Below, piece after piece: positions 18,021-26,799 of a stretch of 64,000 nt of DNA (positions within the stretch are counted from its first letter, which is position 1; each line of letters begins with the position of its first letter). Both the position numbers and the translations under genes were made by a program. The notes below the pieces were generated by a model that had not been told where the DNA came from, did not search any database, and worked only from the letters and a program-made list of their open reading frames with translations. This DNA is from Cytobacillus citreus (GTDB lineage: Bacteria; Bacillota; Bacilli; Bacillales; Cytobacillaceae): positions 537,979-601,978 of the forward strand of contig NZ_JAGYPM010000002.1 in assembly GCF_018343665.1 (NCBI RefSeq). The letters are read 5' to 3'.

Positions 18021-19259
18021 TTATTGATGTTTGGCTTGCAGGGAAATGACCGTTTCAAGAAGGACGTTTACTCCTTTTTCACAATCTTCCCAAGTCGTAA
18101 GTTCATCTTCACTATGGCTCTTTCCATTTAGACTCGGAACAAAAACCATTGCAGACGGCATCATCTCCGAAATAAATTGGGCGTCATGTCCGGCTCCACT
18201 TACCATTCTTCGATATGAATAGCCTAAGGATTTAACAGCTTGTTCAATATGAGCACAGACTTCTTCATCAAACCAAACAGTGTCGCGGCCCCATAATTTT
18301 TCTTTATTGATCGTACAGCCATTGTTATTTGAAGTTCTTCCTAAGCTTTGAATGATTTCTTCAATTTGTTTGATGACAGCTGGATCTTTATGTCTAGCCT
18401 CCAGTGAGAACACCACTTTGTTTGGAATCACGGTGTGGATGTTTGGAAAGACGTTTATTCTTCCGATTGTAAACACTAACTCTTTATCTAAAGCGCCAAG
18501 TTTTTCCCTGATTTCAGAGATAAGGTGATTGACAGCAAAAAGTGCATCTTTTCTCATATTCATTGGAGTTGTTCCAGCATGGTTGGATTCTCCTGACACT
18601 TCAATTTCATAGAAAACCATCCCAACTACACATTCTACAACCCCGATCGAAAGGGCTTCTCTTTCAAGGATTGGCCCTTGTTCAATATGCAGTTCCAAAA
18701 ATGCTGTTCCGTTATTGAGGCGGGCCACTTCTTCGCCTGCATAGCCGATTTTCTGTAAAGCATGTTCAAACGTAATGCCATCAGAGTCGTTATTATTCAT
18801 CATTATCTGTTTATCAAATTTTCCTGACAGAACGCCAGAGGCCATCATTGATGGTTCAAATCTAGCTCCCTCTTCATTGGTAAAATTAACAATAGTAATG
18901 GGCAACTGTAGTTGCATGTTATTTTCCACTAGCGTACGAACCACTTCTAATCCCGCAACAACTCCTAAAATTCCATCAAAGCGGCCGCCTTTTTTAACGG
19001 AATCCAAATGGGAACCTATAACAATCGGCGGCATGTCGAGAGCACCCTCGAGAGTGGCATAAATATTTCCCATGTCATCAATTTTGACAGTCAATCCTAG
19101 CTCACGGCAGCAAGCATAGAAATAATCACGTGCGGCTCGGTCCTCTTCTGACAAGGATAAGCGTGTAACGCCATTATTTTTTGTTCGGCCAAAGTTTGCA
19201 AATGATTCTAACGTATCCCTAAGCCTTTTTCCGTTAATCGCAACCTTTTGTTGTTTCAA
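18021..19259 (-). CDS. M20 Zn-dependent hydrolase (N-carbamoyl-amino acid hydrolase / allantoate amidohydrolase type)
   Basis: This 412-residue M20-family amidase cleaves N-carbamoyl groups (beta-ureidopropionase, L-carbamoylase, allantoate amidohydrolase relatives). Metal-site motifs are GSHLDSVKKGGRFDG (about 83-97), NEEGARF (about 118-124) and ELHIEQGP (about 180-187). The C-terminal GAGHDAQFI and NGKSHSEDE complete the site. TTG at 19259 behind AAAGGAGGAGA is chosen over an upstream TTG at 19283. If the substrate is N-carbamoyl-beta-alanine, its product would feed the transaminase/dehydrogenase pair of the opposite operon. Confidence 0.87.
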   Translation of the reverse strand: MKQQKVAINGKRLRDTLESFANFGRTKNNGVTRLSLSEEDRAARDYFYACCRELGLTVKIDDMGNIYATLEGALDMPPIVIGSHLDSVKKGGRFDGILGVVAGLEVVRTLVENNMQLQLPITIVNFTNEEGARFEPSMMASGVLSGKFDKQIMMNNNDSDGITFEHALQKIGYAGEEVARLNNGTAFLELHIEQGPILEREALSIGVVECVVGMVFYEIEVSGESNHAGTTPMNMRKDALFAVNHLISEIREKLGALDKELVFTIGRINVFPNIHTVIPNKVVFSLEARHKDPAVIKQIEEIIQSLGRTSNNNGCTINKEKLWGRDTVWFDEEVCAHIEQAVKSLGYSYRRMVSGAGHDAQFISEMMPSAMVFVPSLNGKSHSEDELTTWEDCEKGVNVLLETVISLQAKHQ

Positions 19260-19283
19260 AATAAAGATCTCCTCCTTTACCAA

Positions 19284-19785
19284 TAGATCATTTGAAGCTG
19301 TCCTATCTATTTTTCACTAAAAAATTTTCTAACCTATTCAATAGAATGCTAGCTTTTTCCTTTTATTAATGTGAAAATCATTTTAAAGTCATTACTTTCC
19401 AAAAAGCGAAACATTAATTAAATTTGGCATTATTAGAATGATTAAATTTTATCAGAATTATCAGATAATATCTTTAGACAAAATGTAAAATGGTAATCGT
19501 TAAGAATTTTATTTTATGTAAAAAGGTGATCGCATACAGGGGGATTAAGTACGAAATGCAGCAGCATTTATATAAGTGAAATGAAAGTATAAAGATGAGT
19601 ACAAAATATGAGAACTTGTTGAATAACCTCTATATTCATTATAAAACTGAAACAGAATAGGCGAATGTTGCTGATGTATTTCCTTTGTCTCCTATTCCTC
19701 TACTGATTCAGACGTAATAAACACGTGCCTTCGAAATAATATTCCATTTGCATGCATATAGTGGATTGCAGAGGGAGGGGTTGCC
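19284..19785. other. intergenic region with divergent promoters and a degenerate repeat
   Basis: No gene is seen in this AT-rich 500-bp gap. It must hold the promoter of the carbamoylase operon (minus) and of the 19786 gene (plus). A segment at 19567-19619 is roughly 80% identical by eye to 33088-33139, linking this site to the scrambled region near 33 kb. Confidence 0.6.
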
Positions 19786-20334
19786 ATGTGCGATGTGAAA
19801 AACGAAATAAAACAGATACAAATAACCTTTCGAAGATGGCCAAGATCGAAAAGGCTTGTGCTTATTTCCCTTTTAAGCAGCAGCGGGGCTATTTTTCAAT
19901 CGGCAGGAGGATTCTTGCCGGGGATTGGGTATTTTATAAGTCCCTTGGCTACAGCACCAATTATTCTTTGCTCTATTTTTTCGATTCCGCTTGGTCTTGC
20001 TTCCTATGTATTAACAGCCCTTTTACTTTTGATTCTGCAGCCGTCCGAGCTCATTATTTTTCCATTTACCACAGGTTTATTAGGCCTTATGATCGGCAGT
20101 TCTTTTCATATTTTTCGAAAAAAAATCAGTTATATTTTGGGCGGATCGGCGGGGTTAACATTAGGGATTTGCCTTTTATTATATGGCGTGAAGTTCCCCG
20201 TGTTGGGGCCAGCCGTGTCTCATCAAATTAGTGTTTCCGTTATTGGATTGATTATTTTATTCTCTATTTTTTATAGTTGGATCTGGGTTGTATTGAGCAC
20301 TAGGATCCTAAAAAGAATCAGAAGAATTATATGA
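19786..20334 (+). CDS. uncharacterised integral membrane protein
   Basis: This 182-residue protein has a basic N-terminal 25 residues and five or six membrane helices (about 26-48, 52-70, 75-92, 95-112, 120-140, 150-172), then a basic C-terminus (KRIRRII). GAGGGAGGGG precedes ATG at 19786. The size and helix pattern resemble small ECF-type or YitT-like membrane units, but no diagnostic motif is visible. It stands alone between divergent operons; the function is unknown. Confidence 0.75.
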   Translation: MCDVKNEIKQIQITFRRWPRSKRLVLISLLSSSGAIFQSAGGFLPGIGYFISPLATAPIILCSIFSIPLGLASYVLTALLLLILQPSELIIFPFTTGLLGLMIGSSFHIFRKKISYILGGSAGLTLGICLLLYGVKFPVLGPAVSHQISVSVIGLIILFSIFYSWIWVVLSTRILKRIRRII

Positions 20335-20420
20335 CTACCGGCCGGCTAGAATTTCATCGTTGACGGGAATCATGAAACACTTATGATAAAAAAATCGAGA
20401 GTGCAGGAGTTCAATAGTTT

Positions 20421-22004
20421 TCACTCATTCTCCAGCAGTATTTCAATAAGTGTCAGTTCATTTTTCGTTAATGCCTCTGTAAGCATGTTTTCAAATTCGT
20501 GTACATTCGCAGGCCGTACTCCTCTAATACCAAAGCTTTTTGCTAGCTGAACAAAATCAGGATTTCCAAAAGCTGTTCCATAATTATTAGCTAACTTTTT
20601 CATCATCATTTGTTCTTCCAATTTCAGTTTGGAATCATGGAGGACAATGATCACGAAAGACAAGCCTAATCTTGCTGCTGTCTCGATTTCAGCAAAGTTC
20701 ATTAGGGCTCCACCATCCCCAGTAATACAGACTACCGGATCGGCGGGGCATGCTAATTTAGCTCCAATCGACCCAGGTATGGCTATTCCCATTGAAGCGA
20801 ATCCGTTTGAAATAATAAGTTTCTCCGGCCTCTTTGGCTGATAAGTGCGGGCAATGGAGACTTTGTGAGAGCCTACATCCGAAATTACAATTGTATTTTC
20901 ACTGGTTAATTTTTCGATAGAGTGCAGAAGAGATGTGATTGATAGAGCTGAAGCAGATTCTTCGTAAATATGGTAGGCTTGTATCATTTGTCCGCGTAAA
21001 TTTCCGGATGGGATCCACGATTTTGCTTCTATTTCAAAATCGTTAATGGCTTGCAAAGTCTGTTTCACATTCCCAATCAGTTCGCTGTGAATAGGGTAAT
21101 ATTCATCCGATTCAGCAGGAACCGCATTAATATGGATAATCGGCACTTTCTTTTTATTCCATTCTTTAGGCAGATGTTCTACAAAATCAAATCCAATCAC
21201 AATCAGCAGATCTGATTCCTCCATCCCGCGTAAAACCTCATCCTGCTCATTGAAACCAAATGTAAAATAATTGAGCGGATGGCTTCTAGGCAAAATTCCT
21301 TTTGCTTTCATGCTATGAGTTACAGGTGCTTGGAGGCGGTCAATAAATGCTTGCACCTCCTTTGCGGCCTCTTCTCTTACAACCCCGTTTCCGATAATAA
21401 TAAAGGGCTTTTGACTGTTGTTGATACGCTGAATGGCCGCTTGAATTGCTTCACTTTCAGGCCTATAGATTGGAAGCGGTGTGACAGTCATTGCATTATC
21501 AGGAATCATTTGTGATGCTAAGTTTTCCGGTAATTCAATGATGACCGCGCCCGGTTTTTCCATTTTTGCCGTCCGAAACGCTTTATGTATTACTTCGGCA
21601 ATCGTTTGTGAATCCTTGATTTGGATGCTCCACTTTGTCGCAGGTTCAAATATTCCTATAATGTCCAAATATTGATGGGATTCTTTATGCTGTCTATCAT
21701 GTCCTGCTTGCCCAACTAGCGCGATAACAGGTGAATGATCCAGCGTTGCGCTTGCGATTCCGGTTAATAGATTTGTTGCCCCAGGCCCCAAGGTGGACGT
21801 GCAAACGCCCGCCTTTTTGGACAGCCTTGCATAAACATCCGCCATAAAGGCAGCTCCTTGCTCATGCCTCGTATTCACAAACTGAATCTGCTTTGATTTA
21901 GATATAGAATCAACAAGGTCAAGTGTCTCTTTTCCCACTATGCCGAAAATATAGTCCACACCTTCATTTTCTAAACATCGAACAAGAACATGGGTCGCTT
22001 TCAT
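20421..22004 (-). CDS. thiamine diphosphate-dependent enzyme, acetolactate synthase large-subunit type
   Basis: This 527-residue ThDP enzyme has the three-domain pyruvate oxidase/acetolactate synthase architecture. The catalytic glutamate is Glu48 in TRHEQGAAF. The Mg-ThDP motif is GDGG near residue 420, followed by about 30 residues to the Asn-like position (here VLHDS). ATG at 22004 with TTGGAGGATCAT is preferred over an upstream ATG without a site. No small regulatory subunit is nearby, so it may be catabolic AlsS-like, a sulfoacetaldehyde acetyltransferase relative, or another 2-oxoacid enzyme. Confidence 0.82.
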   Translation of the reverse strand: MKATHVLVRCLENEGVDYIFGIVGKETLDLVDSISKSKQIQFVNTRHEQGAAFMADVYARLSKKAGVCTSTLGPGATNLLTGIASATLDHSPVIALVGQAGHDRQHKESHQYLDIIGIFEPATKWSIQIKDSQTIAEVIHKAFRTAKMEKPGAVIIELPENLASQMIPDNAMTVTPLPIYRPESEAIQAAIQRINNSQKPFIIIGNGVVREEAAKEVQAFIDRLQAPVTHSMKAKGILPRSHPLNYFTFGFNEQDEVLRGMEESDLLIVIGFDFVEHLPKEWNKKKVPIIHINAVPAESDEYYPIHSELIGNVKQTLQAINDFEIEAKSWIPSGNLRGQMIQAYHIYEESASALSITSLLHSIEKLTSENTIVISDVGSHKVSIARTYQPKRPEKLIISNGFASMGIAIPGSIGAKLACPADPVVCITGDGGALMNFAEIETAARLGLSFVIIVLHDSKLKLEEQMMMKKLANNYGTAFGNPDFVQLAKSFGIRGVRPANVHEFENMLTEALTKNELTLIEILLENE

Positions 22005-22106
22005 ATGATCCTCCAAAAAAATATTCCACTTCAAATTTTGGTTAATCATAGTCTTACCAATTTGGTTAGAAAACTTCCATGGTTTTTACTAGCATTGTCA
22101 TTTCTG

Positions 22107-22499
22107 TTAATCCTCAAGAATCCGAATGGCGTCCTGATCATAGCTTTCCACACCTTTTTTGAATGCTAGTCTTGTTTTAAATCGATAAGATAATGTGCCT
22201 GTCGATACTTGGGCAGAGTTCGGCAGGTGGAAAGTGAAAGGAATTTTATTGATAGCTTCTGACTGAATGCTCTTTGTTGTTAAAATAGTGACAGAATCTA
22301 CAATTTTTTCGTTTTCTTCTGCTTCATCAATGATGACTAAATCACAATCTATCCTTTTTAGCTCTTGCAATATAGTGCCCCCCTTAATTAAGAAATATCC
22401 TTTTACCAGTTCACCTGGTCTATATGTTTCCTTTTCAAGTATGAGATCGATCTGTGCTGAACCTATTCCTAATAATGCCATATATTTTCTTAGTATCAT
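22107..22499 (-). CDS. short Spo0M-family (sporulation-control) protein
   Basis: This 130-residue protein resembles the N-terminal arrestin-like domain of Spo0M (about 258 residues in B. subtilis): LGIGSAQIDLILEKETYRPGE, then GGTILQELKRIDCDLVII and the NSAQVSTGTLSYRFKTRLAF strand pair. The C-terminal half of Spo0M is missing, so it is a short paralogue or a truncated copy. AGGAGGATATTC places the start at 22499. A second, broken copy lies at 33499-33735. A manganese riboswitch lies upstream on the same strand. Confidence 0.78.
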   Translation of the reverse strand: MILRKYMALLGIGSAQIDLILEKETYRPGELVKGYFLIKGGTILQELKRIDCDLVIIDEAEENEKIVDSVTILTTKSIQSEAINKIPFTFHLPNSAQVSTGTLSYRFKTRLAFKKGVESYDQDAIRILED

Positions 22500-22734
22500 G
22501 AATATCCTCCTGTTTTCATTTAGGGATCTGTTTTCGTCTATTTTTTTGCACTGCATGTTTTGCGTTGAGGCGTTTCTCAATTTTTGAATTCAGTTTTTTA
22601 TCTTTCAAGAGATCCTCTTTGTTTTTTTGACCAATTCTACAAAGATCACTTTTCTTTCATAATTCCCTCTATTCTTTTAACGTTTGATAAGATTGAAAGT
22701 TTCATTTCATTTGCCTTTGATCTTGAAAAAATAA

Positions 22735-22764
22735 AAAACCTTTACCAGAGCCGGTAAAGGTTTT
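22735..22764 (-). terminator. second tandem terminator downstream of the Mn riboswitch
   Basis: Arms AAAACCTTTACC (22735-22746) and GGTAAAGGTTTT (22753-22764) form a 12-bp stem; the minus strand continues TTATTTTTTC. This lies outside the aptamer-coupled hairpin, so it may terminate regardless of ligand. Confidence 0.85.
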
Positions 22765-22776
22765 CTAAACAATAAA

Positions 22777-22889
22777 AGACCTTTACCAACAGGCAAAGGT
22801 CTTGCTAACAACGATTTCGCTGCCAACAAAGCCGAGAGATTAGGATCTCCGAAATGACGACTTCGTTGTAAAAGCTACTCCCCTTTAAA
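22777..22889 (-). promoter_or_regulatory. yybP-ykoY manganese riboswitch
   Basis: Read on the minus strand, the element starts AAAGGGGAGTAGC and passes through ACGAAGTCGTCATTTCGG, CTCTCGGCTTTGTTGGCAG and TTAGCAAGACCTTTGCC, in the order and spacing of the yybP-ykoY aptamer. The last helix (AGACCTTT with AAAGGTCT, 22777-22802) continues into TTTTATT and doubles as the expression-platform terminator. Family knowledge: Mn(II) binding stabilises the aptamer and prevents termination, usually ahead of Mn exporters. The next gene here is Spo0M-like, which is unexpected. Confidence 0.9.
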
Positions 22890-22916
22890 AGGATGTAGTA
22901 TTAAATTTATAATTTT

Positions 22917-22945
22917 AGTTTAAAGATTCTTCTTTCATAAGTCAA
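22917..22945 (-). promoter_or_regulatory. sigma-A promoter of the Mn riboswitch
   Basis: On the minus strand TTGACT (22945-22940) and TAAACT (22922-22917) are separated by 17 bases, about 28 bases before the aptamer. The -35 side is also conserved in the fragment near 33735-33770. Confidence 0.7.
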
Positions 22946-23155
22946 CTACTTCTCTCTAATTCCTAGTGCGTTTCTTAACCTATCAGAATATCATCACATG
23001 GATACCAAATTTTTTCTTATTCAGTAATCGAGCCATATTGTTGAATAAAACCTTCAAAGAAATATAGATTTACGTGTAAAAGTTTAGAGCTGTGAAAGTT
23101 TGTATTTAAAATAATATACGTAGGTTATTGTAAGAAGAACGTCACACTGAAATAG

Positions 23156-23207
23156 ATAAAGTGAAACTTCCATCAGTGGGGGTCTTACTGCCCGTTAATC
23201 TGCGATA
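23156..23207 (-). repeat. family II repeat, minimal 52-bp derivative
   Basis: On the minus strand it reads as the left end of family II (GGGCAGTAAGACCCCCAC) joined directly to the right end (CCCCCACTGATGGAAGTTTC) through the shared CCCCCAC. It therefore looks like a deletion product. The wider 22890-23338 gap is AT-rich and otherwise only holds the promoter region of the sigma gene and a short hairpin with T-run near 23222-23255. Confidence 0.8.
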
Positions 23208-23350
23208 AAGTAATCTCATTTAATCGTCTTTTTAGGCGACTTTTTATTTTTATTGAAAAAACTTTTACAAATTTTAAGCCAAATCGAACTTTCAATTGTC
23301 TAATAGATGTAGGACGAAAAAAGAGAGGGTGAATTACGATTATACGTTTA

Positions 23351-23860
23351 GTGAAAAAAGCTCAAAAAGGGAATGACAAAGCCTTTTTAAAGATTTTTCA
23401 ACAATATGAGGAAGATATTTATCGAATGGCCTTTTTATATGTGAAAAATCAAGTAGATGCTTTAGATGTTGTTCAAGAAGTAGCTTACCAGTCATTTAAA
23501 AAGATACATACATTGAAAAAACCAGAGTATTTCAAAACGTGGTTGATGAAAATTACGATAAACTGTGCAGTTAACATAGTTAAAAAAAATATAAAAGTGA
23601 TTCAATTAATACCAGAGTTTGAAGAATTCGTTGGCTTAGATGATGAAGACATTCCCCTTTCTTTAACATTACAGAATTTGATAGACACGTTACAAGAGGA
23701 TGAAAAGAGCATTGTTCTTTTAAGGTTTTATCAAAATTTTACGTTTAAAGAAATATCAGAGGTATTAGAGATCCCACTTGGTACGGCTAAATCGGTATTA
23801 TATCGAGCGTTAGATAAACTTCGCAAAGAGTTTAAGGAGGCTGATATTTGTGAGTTATAA
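23351..23860 (+). CDS. ECF-type RNA polymerase sigma factor
   Basis: This 169-residue sigma-70 family factor has region 2 near residues 10-80 (FLYVKNQVDALDVVQEVAYQSFKKI) and region 4 near 110-165 (VLLRFYQNFTFKEISEVLEIPLGTAKSVLYRALDKLR). The GTG at 23351 lies 22 bases past the nearest site, GAGAGGG (23324-23329); in-frame ATT codons at 23333 and 23339 fit that site better and would add MIRL-type residues. The start is therefore uncertain. It overlaps its anti-sigma gene, resembling SigV/SigW-like stress pairs. Confidence 0.88.
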   Translation: MKKAQKGNDKAFLKIFQQYEEDIYRMAFLYVKNQVDALDVVQEVAYQSFKKIHTLKKPEYFKTWLMKITINCAVNIVKKNIKVIQLIPEFEEFVGLDDEDIPLSLTLQNLIDTLQEDEKSIVLLRFYQNFTFKEISEVLEIPLGTAKSVLYRALDKLRKEFKEADICEL

Positions 23861-25166
23861 AATAAAGCAGGAATTAGAAAAAATTAAAATTCCAAAAGAA
23901 TTACATGAGAGATCAAAATTTGGTGTAATGAAGGCGAAATCAGAAAAACCAAAAAGGAAATTAAAAAAGTTAGCGATTCCTTTGGTAGCTTCTGCATTTG
24001 TAGTATTTTCGGCTGGAGTAGGAGCAGCTCGTATACCAAGCTTTAATAATTTAGTAGCTACTGTTAGTCATGAAATTGCATTAATGCTTCAACCTATTGA
24101 AATCAGCAGCGAAAGTAATGGAATTAAAATGGAAGTGGTTGCTGCGATGAATGATAATGAAATGGCAGTTATTTATGTTACGTTACAAGACTTAACGGGT
24201 AACAGGATTGATGAAACTCTTGACCTTTACGATTATTCTTTAACTGGTGCTCAAATGTTTAATAGTCGAATTGTAGATTATGATGAAAAAATAAATACTG
24301 CTACATTACGAATCCAAGGAAATGGTGGGGAGAGCCTTAACGATAGAAAAATGAATTTTCGTATTACTTCCTTTTTTAGCGATAAACAAACATTTGAAGT
24401 CGTAGTTGATGCTAATCTTTCAGAAATAACAAGTAAACCACCTCAAACGGTTCGACTTGATATGAATAACATTCCAGGCGGCGGTGGAAATTTGTATAAA
24501 AAACTAGAAGGTCAAGGGGTAGTACAGGTTTTAAAGCCGAATGAAACTGAAATTACTCTTCCAGAAATAGAGTTTATGCATATTTCAAATATAGGTATCG
24601 TTGGTAATCGCCTTCATATTCAAACAAGATGGAATAAAGAAAATATTGATGATCATGGTTATTTTTATTTTGTTGATGATTCAGGTAATGAAATACATCC
24701 TACAAGTATCAGTTTTGGAATAGATGAAGCAGGTCATGCCAACTATGGTGATGAATATACTGAATATATTTTCGATTTAGATAGTGTAGATTTTGAAGAA
24801 CAAGAATTACTGGGACATTTTGTTTCAAACGGAAAATATACAACAGGGAACTGGAATACTACCTTTAAAATGCAATCTGTTCAAGACGAAATTAATAGTG
24901 ACTTGAATAAGGATTTTGGAACATGGAGTTCGGAAAGTGTTTCTATTTCACCATTAGGAGTAACTTTATACGGGAATGGTAAATTCAACGATTCAACCGA
25001 AATCGATGTAAGAGCTAAAATGACCGATGGCAGTGTTCAAACTTTGGATTCTATGACTAGTTTTAGTGAGGATGAAAAGGTTAAAGTTAAATTCATACCT
25101 TCTTTGCCTTTAGATGTTTCAAAGATTAAATCAATCAATATTGATGGTAAGGAAATAGAATTTTAA
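23850..25166 (+). CDS. membrane anti-sigma factor, DUF4179/DUF5643 type
   Basis: This 438-residue protein has a cytoplasmic N-terminus (1-45), one membrane helix (about 46-66) and a large extracellular beta-rich region. DUF4179 occupies about 50-150 and DUF5643-like sequence about 215-330. GTG at 23850 overlaps the sigma gene and follows AAGGAGGCTGAT, implying coupled translation. By family precedent it sequesters the sigma factor and releases it in response to an envelope signal. Confidence 0.85.
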   Translation: MSYKIKQELEKIKIPKELHERSKFGVMKAKSEKPKRKLKKLAIPLVASAFVVFSAGVGAARIPSFNNLVATVSHEIALMLQPIEISSESNGIKMEVVAAMNDNEMAVIYVTLQDLTGNRIDETLDLYDYSLTGAQMFNSRIVDYDEKINTATLRIQGNGGESLNDRKMNFRITSFFSDKQTFEVVVDANLSEITSKPPQTVRLDMNNIPGGGGNLYKKLEGQGVVQVLKPNETEITLPEIEFMHISNIGIVGNRLHIQTRWNKENIDDHGYFYFVDDSGNEIHPTSISFGIDEAGHANYGDEYTEYIFDLDSVDFEEQELLGHFVSNGKYTTGNWNTTFKMQSVQDEINSDLNKDFGTWSSESVSISPLGVTLYGNGKFNDSTEIDVRAKMTDGSVQTLDSMTSFSEDEKVKVKFIPSLPLDVSKIKSINIDGKEIEF

Positions 25167-25240
25167 TGATTGGAATTAAGTAAGAAAGATCATACACTGT
25201 ATCTATTAAGCTACAGGTTTTGTTACTATCTTCAATTAAA

Positions 25241-25270
25241 GGGCGCGTTTATTTAGGAACGCGTCTTTTT
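25241..25270 (+). terminator. terminator of the sigma/anti-sigma operon
   Basis: Stem CGCGTT/AACGCG (25244-25249, 25258-25263) is followed by TCTTTTTC. Confidence 0.8.
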
Positions 25271-25403
25271 CATGTCTCGGGCTTGACTGTGGAAAAAAGA
25301 AGACAATAATTCCTTATATTGTATTGTTTATGTAATATATATATGTAAAAAGTAAAATATATGTTACAATTTGAATATAGGCATAGTAGAGGTGAGTTTA
25401 GAG

Positions 25404-25616
25404 TTGAAGGATTTTACAGTGAAAAATAAGGTTAAGGTCGCTCGAATTGAGAAAGGCGGTTTAAATCAAGGTGATCTTGCAAAATTGGTTGGAGTAACAC
25501 GACAGACAATGAATTTAATTGAAGCACAAAAATATAACCCCACTATTCGAGTATGCTTGCTAATTAGTAAGTATTTAGAGCGACCATTAGATGAATTATT
25601 TTGGATAGATGACTAA
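25404..25616 (+). CDS. XRE-family helix-turn-helix regulator
   Basis: This is a short, one-domain Cro/C1-type repressor of 70 residues. The HTH covers about 20-50 (NQGDLAKLVGVTRQTMNLIEAQKYNPT) and ends with the common LDELFW motif. TTG at 25404 lies 7-8 bases after GAGGTGAG; a GTG at 25419 is the alternative. It heads a small operon with two membrane proteins, as is typical of XRE-DUF2178 modules. Confidence 0.88.
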   Translation: MKDFTVKNKVKVARIEKGGLNQGDLAKLVGVTRQTMNLIEAQKYNPTIRVCLLISKYLERPLDELFWIDD

Positions 25617-25639
25617 CTTATTAAGGAGATGATAAAACG

Positions 25640-26011
25640 ATGCAAGTAAATTTAATGACGATTATTATAGGCGTAATTGCTAGCTTTGGTATTGTAAGTA
25701 TTCTAACGGGACAAATTCATTGGGGAATAATTGCAGGACTTCTTGTTGGAGTTGGCGGCGCTAAATGGATAAGGGTGGAAAAACAAAAAGCTAGTGATGA
25801 AATTGAGTATGATGAAAGAGTCAATAACAATATTAAACAAGTTTCATTTCAGACTTTTTCTATTTCTAACTTGTTACTGTTAATTTATTTGTTAATCTCA
25901 GACCAAATTCTGAACGAATCCTTGGTTAAGGCAAACTACCTGATTATTTATATAAGCATCACTTACCTTATTGCTTTCTATATCCTTCCGATAATTGTTA
26001 GGAAGAGATAG
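25640..26011 (+). CDS. DUF2178-like membrane protein
   Basis: This 123-residue protein has four hydrophobic helices: about 5-22 and 25-42, then a polar segment with EYDERV near 55, then about 70-88 and 98-118. AAGGAGATG precedes the ATG. The acidic DERV motif between helix pairs and its place next to a small XRE regulator match DUF2178 modules. The function is unknown. Confidence 0.78.
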   Translation: MQVNLMTIIIGVIASFGIVSILTGQIHWGIIAGLLVGVGGAKWIRVEKQKASDEIEYDERVNNNIKQVSFQTFSISNLLLLIYLLISDQILNESLVKANYLIIYISITYLIAFYILPIIVRKR

Positions 26012-26075
26012 AAGAAATTAATAATTATATAGGTTCCAAAAAGATGAAGTAAATTTTAATGAGGGAGACATTATC

Positions 26076-26354
26076 ATGAATCAACATTTTATAATCATAT
26101 CAATCATTCTCTTTATTTTAGCGTATCTTGTAGGAGTTAGAAAGCAAACTTGGCTTTTATCGGGATATAATCAAAAACGTGTTAAAGATCAAGATAAACT
26201 GGCAAAATTGGTAGGTTCATTTAATTTTGCGATGGGGATTGTTATGTTGGGAGGTGCTTTTATAGACCATCCAGATACCCAAGTGTTAATTCCAATATTG
26301 ATAATTGGTTATGTCATCTTACTTGGCTATGTAAATACAAGAATGGTTGAATAA
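26076..26354 (+). CDS. DUF3784-like small membrane protein
   Basis: This 92-residue protein has three membrane helices with a conserved basic loop (SGYNQKRVKDQDKLAKLVG, about 33-52). GAGGGAG precedes the ATG. Its last 40 codons plus the downstream family II repeat recur as a fragment at 32600-32722, showing a segmental duplication. Confidence 0.78.
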   Translation: MNQHFIIISIILFILAYLVGVRKQTWLLSGYNQKRVKDQDKLAKLVGSFNFAMGIVMLGGAFIDHPDTQVLIPILIIGYVILLGYVNTRMVE

Positions 26355-26390
26355 CTTTAATTTGTTCAAAAGTTGGGTTAATAATTTATC

Positions 26391-26465
26391 CCGCATTAAC
26401 GGGCAGTAAGACCCCCACCTCAAGATTGAGAGAGAAGCGAGGAAGATAGGTGGGGGACAACCCAA
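26391..26465 (+). repeat. family II repeat, left-half fragment
   Basis: It carries the left end (CCCGCATTAACGGGCAG) and first hairpin (CCCCCACCT with AGGTGGGGG) but stops before the internal modules present at 42418 and 52882. Confidence 0.8.
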
Positions 26466-26500
26466 GCTGCTTTCCAACAGCTTTTCTGATTTTTTTTAGA
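26464..26500 (+). terminator. terminator downstream of the DUF3784 gene
   Basis: AAGCTG/CAGCTT arms are followed by TCTGATTTTTTTT. Confidence 0.65.
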
Positions 26501-26654
26501 CCCCGCCTTGCGTTGCTTTGCGGTAGCCAAATAATCCTTGAGGCCTCCAAGTGCAAAGGTTTTTAGCATTTTTCGAGAAAATCCTTACACTTATATTCGA
26601 CAAAAAGAGGCTAAAACCCTTGTTAGAACTGGAGCTTTTGGTTATTCAGCAAGC

Positions 26655-26783
26655 CCTAATTATAGAAAATGGGTAGAAACATACAAAAATTGGCTGCATG
26701 AGTCCGGTTCAATACGGCATTCACACCAGCCAATTAGCTGTTAATATAAACTCTAACTTTTGGGGTCACATCACATCTTAACC
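26655..26783 (+). mobile_element. IS3-family 3'-end remnant
   Basis: One frame reads MSPVQYGIHTSQLA, close to the C-terminus of IS3-family transposases (M-S/T-P-V-Q-Y-R). It is followed by the typical right-end text AACTTTTGGGGTCAC. Upstream codons are broken by stops. The rest of 26466-26799 has no supported gene; a 68-codon open frame at 26538-26744 crosses this relic in another frame and is not called. Confidence 0.5.
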
Positions 26784-26799
26784 TGTCCCTTTAGTCCCA

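Noticed and set aside
26538..26744. 68-codon open frame
   Set aside because: It has no ribosome site and overlaps an IS3-type transposase tail in another frame.
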